Positions 1 to 4,917 of a stretch of DNA of 22,379 nucleotides are shown here, in pieces. Under the pieces are notes generated by a model, which searched no databases, was not told where the DNA came from, and was given only the letters and a program-made list of their open reading frames with translations. The DNA comes from CAYYFX01 sp964471155 (GTDB lineage: Bacteria; ARS69), in NCBI GenBank assembly GCA_964471155.1, contig CAYYFX010000063.1, forward strand, positions 1 through 22,379, in the 5' to 3' direction. Every line of letters starts with the position of its first letter. Position 1 is the stretch's first letter. Position numbers and translations under genes: made by a program.

Positions 1-1
1 C

Positions 2-205
2 GGGGGAGGCCCTCGCGCCGGGGGTGGCCGGCCCGCGCCGAGGTCGCGTCCGGCGGCCGCGCGCCCCGGAGCGTCCCGATCGTCCCGCGCACCGGCGGGG
101 CGGTCCGGGTCGGGGGCGAATCGCACCGGGTCGCCGGCCGTGCCGGTGACGGCCGGGGGCGGCTCGTCCGCGTGGGCGGGATCGCGGAAGCGGCGGCGGC
201 GCTAG
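2..205 (+). CDS. C-terminal tail of an upstream gene (partial), Arg/Ser/Gly/Pro-rich; possibly an RNA-helicase tail
   Basis: An open frame enters from the left edge and ends at TAG 203-205. The visible 67 residues are low-complexity (Arg, Ser, Gly, Pro, Ala) and finish in a run of basic residues, GSRKRRRR. Basic disordered tails ending this way are common on DEAD-box RNA helicases and other RNA-binding proteins, but no catalytic motif is inside the window, so the family is a guess. In such GC-rich DNA an open frame of this length can also occur by chance. The stop overlaps the stop of the minus-strand gene at 202-432 within the shared tetramer CTAG (202-205), a tight convergent arrangement that mildly supports both genes being real. 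Confidence 0.35.
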   Translation, partial: GGGPRAGGGRPAPRSRPAAARPGASRSSRAPAGRSGSGANRTGSPAVPVTAGGGSSAWAGSRKRRRR

Positions 206-432
206 GCCTCGCCGGCGGTCGGACGGAGCTTCACCCAGGCGTCCTTCGGGCCCGCCTGGGGGAAGCCCCGCTCGAAGACCTCGAAGAGCTCCGGGTACGA
301 CGCGATCACCTCGCGCGCCATCCGGCGCTCCTCGCCGTGCAGCAGCCCCTCGACGGACGAGAGGCGCGTGGGACCGGACGCGAGCAGGTCCACGAGCCGG
401 TCCTTGACCGCGATCTCGAGGTCCTCGCTCAC
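202..432 (-). CDS. Small conserved-looking helical protein (76 aa), unknown function
   Basis: A 76-residue protein starts at GTG (430-432) and ends at TAG (202-204). It reads as charged amphipathic helices (SEDLEIAVKDRLVDLLASGP, then HGEERRMAREVIASYPELF) and a short C-terminal segment ending KDAWVKLRPTAGEA. The composition is far more protein-like than that of neighbouring frames: it has balanced Asp/Glu/Leu/Ile and is not an Arg/Pro/Ala smear. I do not recognise the family; a small winged-helix or helical-bundle fold is conceivable. A longer open frame extends upstream to 1098, but that extension is low-complexity and antisense to the genes at 682 and beyond, so the GTG start is preferred. 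The ribosome binding site is weak. Confidence 0.5.
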   Translation of the reverse strand: MSEDLEIAVKDRLVDLLASGPTRLSSVEGLLHGEERRMAREVIASYPELFEVFERGFPQAGPKDAWVKLRPTAGEA

Positions 433-681
433 GGGCGGCGGGCCCGCGGCGCTTCGTGACGGATTCCGGTCATTCCGACCCCCCCGGGGTGCGGGTGCTG
501 GCTCCGCGGTCTGGCATTCGCGCGATGCGGGCCGGAGGGAGTCGCCCCTACCATACCCCTTCCGCCGGGCGCGGCCCGCACGATTCGTCCCGCCGCGCCC
601 GGAATTCGCGGGGAGTCCCCCGCACGCGACCCGGTGGTATCGTCGCGACCCGGGTCCGGATGCCCGGGAAGGGAGGTCCGC

Positions 682-1041
682 ATGAAGCGCTTCCTCGTCC
701 ACTGGATCCTCTCGTCCGTGGCGCTGGCCGTCACGGCGTGGATCCTGCCCGGCGTCTCCATCGAGACGCTCGCGTCGCTCCTCGTGGCCGCTCTCGTGCT
801 CGGCTTCCTCAACGCGGTCCTCAAGCCGGTGCTCGTGCTGCTGACGCTCCCGCTGACCATCGTGACGCTCGGGATCTTCTATCTCGTGCTCAACGGACTG
901 CTGTTCGCGCTGGGCGCCGCGCTCGTGCCGGGGTTCGTGGTGACGGGCTTCGGCTGGGCGTTCCTCGGCGCCATCCTCATGAGCCTCTTCTCGACGTTCC
1001 TCAGCAGCCTCGCTGCGGAGGACCGCGCGGGGCGCTCGTGA
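682..1041 (+). CDS. DUF360 / 'phage holin family 4'-like integral membrane protein
   Basis: A 119-residue, almost wholly hydrophobic protein. Four membrane segments can be seen at about residues 4-22, 27-46, 50-80 and 86-110, with a short charged C-terminus (EDRAGRS). The central stretch LNAVLKPVLVLLTLPLTIVT is the hallmark of the DUF360/Mycobacterium four-TM 'phage holin' Pfam family (PF04020), widespread chromosomal membrane proteins of about 110-130 residues. Despite the name they are not known lysis proteins, and there are no phage genes here. The start ATG 682 follows GGGAGG (671-676) with good spacing; an upstream GTG at 634 would add residues before the first helix and lacks such a site. 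The exonuclease gene follows after 31 bases and may be co-transcribed. Confidence 0.85.
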   Translation: MKRFLVHWILSSVALAVTAWILPGVSIETLASLLVAALVLGFLNAVLKPVLVLLTLPLTIVTLGIFYLVLNGLLFALGAALVPGFVVTGFGWAFLGAILMSLFSTFLSSLAAEDRAGRS

Positions 1042-1072
1042 GCGCGCGGGGGGCGCCGGTGACGGCCGCGCG

Positions 1073-1969
1073 ATGAACGTCCACCTGGTGGACGGCACGT
1101 ACGAGCTGTTCCGGTACTTCTACGCACCGGGGTCGTCGCGGGAGGAGGCCGGCGCCGGCGAGCCGCTGCGCGCGGTGCGCGGCGTGGTGGGCTCCATGCT
1201 CACGCTGCTGGAGGACGCCACGCACGTCGGGGTGGCCACCGATCACGTGGTGGAGTCCTTCCGCAACCGGCTGTACCCCGGCTACAAGACCGGCGAGGGG
1301 ATCGATCCGGTGCTGTTCGCGCAGTTCGGTCCGCTGGAGGATGCGCTGCGCTCGCTCGGGGTCGTGGTGTGGGCCATGGAGGACATGGAAGCGGACGACG
1401 CGCTGGGATCCGCCGCGGCCGCCGCCGACGCCGATCCGGCGGTGGACCGCGTCATCGTGTGCTCCCCGGACAAGGACATGGCGCAATGCGTGCGCGGGCG
1501 GCGCGTGGTGCAGTTCGACCGGCGGACGCGCGAGGCCCGCGACGAGGACGGCGTCGTGGCGAAGTTCGGCGTGCCGCCGCGCTCCATCCCGGACTGGCTC
1601 GCCCTCGTCGGCGACAGCGCGGACGGCTATCCCGGGATCCCGGGCTGGGGCGCGAAGTCCTCGGCCGTCGTGCTGGCGCGGTACGGTGCGCTCGAGAACA
1701 TCCCGGAGGACGCCGCGGACTGGGACCTTCCCCTGCGCGGGGCCGCACGGCTGGCCGAGTCCCTCGCGGAGCGGCGCGAGGACGCGTTCCTGTTCCGCAC
1801 GCTCGCGCGGCTGCGGCTGGACGCGCCGGTGGGCAAGCCCGCGGAGTGGCGCTGGCGCGGCCCGCGCGCGGACTTCGCCGCCACGGCGGACCGGCTCGGC
1901 GACCCCGGCCTGGCGCGCCGCGCCGAGCGGCTGGCCCGGCACCGTCCCGCGGATCGCGGGTCCGTCTGA
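1073..1969 (+). CDS. Stand-alone 5'-3' exonuclease / flap endonuclease (PIN-like FEN family)
   Basis: A 298-residue protein matching the 5'-nuclease domain of DNA polymerase I and phage T5-type FEN. Visible motifs, in order: VDGTYELFR (Asp7), ATDHVVESFRNRLYPGYKTG (Asp57 and the FRN/YK substrate-binding region), MEADDA (Glu106, Asp108, Asp109), CSPDKDM (Asp133, Asp135), and GDSADGYPGIPGWGAKSS (Asp181, Asp184) leading into the helix-hairpin-helix that grips duplex DNA. Both metal-site acidic sets appear intact, unlike E. coli ExoIX/Xni, which lacks some. There is no polymerase domain, so it is a free-standing nuclease acting on flaps or RNA primers in replication and repair. The C-terminus (about residues 220-298) is Arg-rich. 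The usual Asn after GDSSD is Gly here. It lies 31 bases after the DUF360 gene. Confidence 0.88.
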   Translation: MNVHLVDGTYELFRYFYAPGSSREEAGAGEPLRAVRGVVGSMLTLLEDATHVGVATDHVVESFRNRLYPGYKTGEGIDPVLFAQFGPLEDALRSLGVVVWAMEDMEADDALGSAAAAADADPAVDRVIVCSPDKDMAQCVRGRRVVQFDRRTREARDEDGVVAKFGVPPRSIPDWLALVGDSADGYPGIPGWGAKSSAVVLARYGALENIPEDAADWDLPLRGAARLAESLAERREDAFLFRTLARLRLDAPVGKPAEWRWRGPRADFAATADRLGDPGLARRAERLARHRPADRGSV

Positions 1970-2191
1970 CGCGGCCCCGCTGCCGCCCCGCTTGACGGCG
2001 GGCGACGCGGCGCGGCACTCTCGCTCCCACGGGCGGCCGATCCGCGCCCAACCTCGAAGGCCCAGCCCCAGCCGGGCCCGCGCGAGGCAAAGGGGGGCGA
2101 ACCCCCGGGTCCGTGTCCTCGGAACCTCGGTGACGCCGGGGAGCCCGCAGCTGGGGTGCGCGTTCCGCGGCATCGACCGAGAGGTCTTCCG

Positions 2192-2926
2192 ATGACGAAG
2201 CAGAAGGACTTCAAGCGCCTCGTGCGTGCCCGCATGCGCAAGTCCGGCGAGTCCTACACCGCCGCCCGTGCCCGACTCCTCGCGAAGCGTTCCCGCGCCG
2301 CCCGCCCGACATCCGGCACCCCGCCGACGGCCGGCACCCCGCCGGGTCCGGTCCCGGAGCGGGCCTACGCATCGCGTGCCGGGATGCGCGACGACGCCGT
2401 GGCCGCGAAGACCGGACGCACGTGGGCGCAGTGGGTGGACGTGCTCGACGCGGCCGGGGCGGGCGCGTGGCTCCATCGCGACATCGCGAAGCACCTGCAC
2501 GCGATGCCCGGCATGACGCACTGGTGGGCGCAGACCGTCGCGGTGGGATACGAGCGCATCCGCGGGCTGCGCGACGTCGGCCAGAGCCGCCCGGGAGCGG
2601 CGGCCGCCGCCTACGCGGCGAGCAAGAGCCGCACGTTCCCGGTGTCGCGCGCGGCGCTGTTCCGCGCGTGCCGGGACGCGCGGGCCCGCGCGGAGTGGAT
2701 GCCCGGGAGCGGGGTCACGCTGCGCAAGGCCACGGCGCCGAAGTCCCTGCGGCTGCGCGGGCCGGGCGGCGAGCCCGTCGAGATGGTCTTCCTGGCGAAG
2801 GCCGCGGCGAAGGCCGCGGTGCAGATCCAGGTGGGCGGGCTCCCGTCGCGCGCGGCGGTCGACGCGGAGAAGGAACGCTGGCACCGGCGGCTGGACGCGC
2901 TGGGAGCGTGGCTGGCGCGCGACTGA
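2192..2926 (+). CDS. DUF4287-like plus SRPBCC/AHSA1-like domain protein
   Basis: A 244-residue soluble protein in three parts. Residues about 5-32 (FKRLVRARMRKSGESYTAAR) are a short basic motif found at the N-terminus of several unrelated small-domain proteins in high-GC bacteria. Residues about 33-60 are a Pro/Thr-rich linker. Residues about 62-125 (TGRTWAQWVDVLDAAGA, then WWAQTVAVGYERIRGLR) match the helical DUF4287 type. Residues about 130-240 (SRTFPVSRAALFRAC, a central EWMPGSGVTLRKAT, C-terminal helix AEKERWHRRLDALGAWL) match SRPBCC/AHSA1-like proteins, which bind small hydrophobic ligands or partners in a helix-grip fold. This combination is known from database families, but the ligand and role are not. 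I chose ATG 2192 because the N-terminal motif begins right there. The 222-base gap upstream holds no gene I can support. Confidence 0.75.
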   Translation: MTKQKDFKRLVRARMRKSGESYTAARARLLAKRSRAARPTSGTPPTAGTPPGPVPERAYASRAGMRDDAVAAKTGRTWAQWVDVLDAAGAGAWLHRDIAKHLHAMPGMTHWWAQTVAVGYERIRGLRDVGQSRPGAAAAAYAASKSRTFPVSRAALFRACRDARARAEWMPGSGVTLRKATAPKSLRLRGPGGEPVEMVFLAKAAAKAAVQIQVGGLPSRAAVDAEKERWHRRLDALGAWLARD

Positions 2927-2944
2927 CGGACGGGGGCGGGCGCG

Positions 2945-3406
2945 TCAGGCGTCGTCCGGGCGCGCCCGCCGTTCGGCCTTCCGGCGCGACGTGCGCCGCT
3001 TCTCGTCCAGCCGCCGCTCCCTCGACGCGCGCGTGGGCTTCGTCGCGCGCCGCACCTTCGGCGGCACGGCCGCGCGCCGGATGAGCGCGGCCAGCCGGGC
3101 CACGGCGTCGCGCCGGTTGGCGAGCTGCGTGCGGAAGCGGCGCGCGACGATGCGCACGACGCCGTCGCGCGCCGCGCCCGGCCCCGCGGCGGCGAGCAGG
3201 CGCGTCTTCACGTCGCCGGGGAGGCCGCGCGCGGCGCGCACGTCGAACGTGAGACGCGCCGCCGTGGCCACCTTGTTCACGTTCTGGCCCCCCGGCCCGG
3301 ACGAGCGGAGGAACTCGAAGCGCACCTCGTCCGCCGCCACGGACAGGCCCGGCGCGCCGAGATCGCGCAGGGGGAAGGGATCCCTCGGGACGGCCGGCAG
3401 CGGCAT
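2945..3406 (-). CDS. arfB: ArfB (YaeJ) peptidyl-tRNA hydrolase, ribosome rescue factor
   Basis: A 153-residue protein with the class I release-factor signature SSGPGGQNVNKV (GGQ at residues 39-41), which places the methylatable Gln in the peptidyl-transferase centre to hydrolyse peptidyl-tRNA. It lacks the codon-recognition domains of RF1/RF2 and instead ends in a long basic tail (about residues 115-153, rich in Arg and Lys). In ArfB such a tail enters the empty mRNA channel of stalled ribosomes. The length fits the family (about 135-155). Start ATG 3404-3406 is preceded on the minus strand by GGAGG at six-base spacing. A TAGAAT hexamer (3434-3439) could be its -10 box. The gene converges with the DUF4287 gene (19-base gap) and diverges from the DUF190 gene. 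Confidence 0.93.
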   Translation of the reverse strand: MPLPAVPRDPFPLRDLGAPGLSVAADEVRFEFLRSSGPGGQNVNKVATAARLTFDVRAARGLPGDVKTRLLAAAGPGAARDGVVRIVARRFRTQLANRRDAVARLAALIRRAAVPPKVRRATKPTRASRERRLDEKRRTSRRKAERRARPDDA

Positions 3407-3433
3407 GGCATTCCTCCACGGGAGAATCCGCGC

Positions 3434-3439
3434 ATTCTA
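3434..3439 (-). promoter_or_regulatory. Candidate -10 box (TAGAAT) for arfB
   Basis: On the minus strand TAGAAT matches the consensus TATAAT at 5 of 6 positions and lies about 28 bases upstream of the arfB start. No convincing -35 element is found at 16-18 bases. The site sits inside the 81-base divergent spacer. Confidence 0.35.
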
Positions 3440-3448
3440 CCGCGATGG

Positions 3449-3457
3449 TGCTAGGAT
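3449..3457 (+). promoter_or_regulatory. Candidate extended -10 box (TGCTAGGAT) for the DUF190 gene
   Basis: TGC-TAGGAT fits the extended -10 form TGnTATAAT (hexamer 4 of 6). It lies 30 bases before the DUF190 ATG with a ribosome binding site (AAGGAG) in between. No -35 match is obvious, as expected for extended -10 promoters. It nearly abuts the arfB -10 candidate. Confidence 0.35.
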
Positions 3458-3487
3458 CCGCGCGGGTCGCGACCGAAGGAGCGGATC

Positions 3488-3841
3488 ATGCGGATCCTCG
3501 ACGGCGAGCAGGTCCTGGTGCGGATCTTCCTCGGCGAATCGGACCGCTGGCAGCACCAGCCGCTGTACGTGGCGCTCGTGGAGCGGCTGCGCCGCGAGGG
3601 GTTCGCCGGCGCCACCGTGCTGCGCGGCATCGCGGGCTTCGGGGCCCGGAGCGTGATGCACGTGTCGCGCATCCTGCGGCTGTCCGAGGACCTGCCGATC
3701 GTGGTGGAGATCGTGGAGTCCGAGGATCGCGTGCGGGCCCTCACGCCCATCCTGGACGAGATGGTGACGGAGGGCCTCATCACGATGGAGAAGGTGCGCG
3801 TGCTCAAGTACGCGCCGGGGAATCGCCCGCCGGCGCCGTGA
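3488..3841 (+). CDS. DUF190 family protein
   Basis: A 117-residue soluble protein with the DUF190 (PF02641) pattern: an N-terminal strand (GEQVLVRIFLGESDRW), the HQPLYVALVERLRREGFAGA helix, TVLRGIAGFG, the segment LSEDLPIVVEIVESEDRV, and a C-terminal LITMEKVRVLKY strand. The fold is ferredoxin/PII-like. Members are often encoded beside fluoride channels (CrcB) or other transporters and may bind nucleotides, but there is no such partner here. Start ATG 3488 is preceded by AAGGAG at about six bases. The gene ends one base short of the convergent anti-sigma gene: stop TGA 3839-3841, neighbour stop from 3843. The gene is recognisable; the function is unassigned. Confidence 0.88.
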   Translation: MRILDGEQVLVRIFLGESDRWQHQPLYVALVERLRREGFAGATVLRGIAGFGARSVMHVSRILRLSEDLPIVVEIVESEDRVRALTPILDEMVTEGLITMEKVRVLKYAPGNRPPAP

Positions 3842-3842
3842 G

Positions 3843-4250
3843 TCACAGCCCGGCGCCGCGCACGCGCCGGGTCTGGGTCGCGACCCCGATCCACAGCGCC
3901 GCCCCCACGGCCGCGAACGCGGCCGCCAGGAACGGCTGCTCCGCGGCCAGCCACGTGACCCCGCTCGAGTCCCCGTGCACGGAGAGCGGCAGCGCGGTGA
4001 AGAAGATCGCGCCGGCCATGAGCCAGCTCCTCGCCGCGACGGCCCGCCGCGTGCGCCGGATCGTGGCCAGTTCCGCGTCGGTGCGCAGCGCGGGTCCCGG
4101 CGGGAGCTCCCGCCGCGCCGCCGCGATCCACCGCGCCACCTCGGCGTCCTTCGCCGCGAACGCCTCCACCAGCGACCGCGTGTCGGCCGTGCATTCCCCC
4201 GCGACGTAGCTTCCGACCAGGTCGCGGATCACCTCGCGCGTGACCGTCAT
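3843..4250 (-). CDS. Membrane-anchored putative anti-sigma factor lacking zinc ligands
   Basis: A 135-residue protein. Residues 1-70 are cytoplasmic and resemble the N-terminal helices of anti-sigma domains (VIRDLVGSYVAGECTADTRS, then the VEAFAAKDAEVARWI helix). Two membrane segments follow at about 75-92 and 105-124, and the tail is basic. Zinc anti-sigma (ZAS/zf-HC2) proteins normally carry His-x3-Cys-x2-Cys; only one Cys (Cys20) is present, so it would be a zinc-free variant. The assignment rests mainly on context: its ATG (4248-4250) overlaps the TGA of the ECF sigma gene in an ATGA, implying translational coupling and roughly equal amounts. It would hold the sigma factor at the membrane until an unknown signal releases it. 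It could also be a plain membrane protein. Confidence 0.65.
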   Translation of the reverse strand: MTVTREVIRDLVGSYVAGECTADTRSLVEAFAAKDAEVARWIAAARRELPPGPALRTDAELATIRRTRRAVAARSWLMAGAIFFTALPLSVHGDSSGVTWLAAEQPFLAAAFAAVGAALWIGVATQTRRVRGAGL

Positions 4251-4732
4251 GTCGTCTCCCTTTCCGCCCGGAGCATCGCCAGCCGGGCCCTGGCACGGTG
4301 CACCTTCACGCGCGCCGCGCCGGGGCGGATCCCCAGCACGCGCGCGATCTCCTCGTAGGGAAGGCCGTGCTCCGCGCGGAGGAGCAGCGCCTCGCGATCC
4401 GTCTCGGGAAGCTCGCGGAGATCGCGGAGCACGCCGGCCAGCTCGTGCCGCGCCGCGCCCGTCCGCTCCGGTCCGGGTCCGGGGTCGACGAGCTCCGGAT
4501 CGAGCGGCGCCGCCCGCCGCGCTCGCCGGTAGTCCTGCCGGTGCAGGTTCCGCGCGATCGTGAGCAGGTACGCCCGCGCGGTCTCCGCGCGGATCCTGTC
4601 GATCCCGGCCCAGGCCCGGACGAACGTCTCCGACGTGAGGTCGTCCGCCCGCTGCGCGTCACCGCACAGCCAGAAGCAGAAACGATGGACCTCGGACGCG
4701 TGGTGGCGGTAGAGCTTCTCCAGTTCGGTCAT
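4247..4732 (-). CDS. ECF-type RNA polymerase sigma factor
   Basis: A 161-residue sigma-70 family member of the ECF group with only regions 2 and 4. Region 2 spans about residues 5-71: DLTSETFVRAW is the core-binding 2.2 segment, and TARAYLLTIARNLHRQDYRR is the 2.3/2.4 segment that melts and reads the -10. A Pro-rich linker (about 75-95) follows. Region 4 spans about 100-152: LPETDREALLLRAEHGLPYE, then EIARVLGIRPGAARVKVHRAR, a helix-turn-helix for the -35. Start ATG 4730-4732 is preceded on the minus strand by GGGAGG at five-base spacing. It is the first gene of a two-gene operon with the putative anti-sigma factor. The 185-base region to the divergent cytochrome gene is the natural place for an autoregulated or sigma-controlled promoter. 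Confidence 0.93.
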   Translation of the reverse strand: MTELEKLYRHHASEVHRFCFWLCGDAQRADDLTSETFVRAWAGIDRIRAETARAYLLTIARNLHRQDYRRARRAAPLDPELVDPGPGPERTGAARHELAGVLRDLRELPETDREALLLRAEHGLPYEEIARVLGIRPGAARVKVHRARARLAMLRAERETT

Positions 4733-4776
4733 CCGGCCTCCCGCTCCAGGTATCCGTCCGGGCGGCGAACGTTACG

Positions 4777-4801
4777 CGAAGGCGCGGCGTCGCCGGATGG
4801 T
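4777..4801 (+). promoter_or_regulatory. Candidate ECF-type promoter (GAAC-N17-CGTC) toward the multiheme cytochrome
   Basis: GAAC (4777-4780) and CGTC (4798-4801), 17 bases apart, match the core elements of many ECF-dependent promoters (GGAAC...CGTC). It points at the cytochrome gene and would give an untranslated leader of about 110 bases. In GC-rich DNA this short motif pair can arise by chance, so this is a suggestion only. Confidence 0.25.
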
Positions 4802-4917
4802 GGCGGGCCCGGGTCGAGTCCGGCCGGTCGGTCTTCTCCTTCGGGGGGCCGGCGGGTACCTTGCCGCGAATCGGGCGAGATCGCCCACGGAGTCCCCCGA
4901 GCCCCCTCGGAGTGTCC

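Noticed and set aside
682..1041. A prophage, suggested by the 'holin' family name
   Set aside because: No other phage gene is present; DUF360 proteins are ordinary chromosomal membrane proteins.
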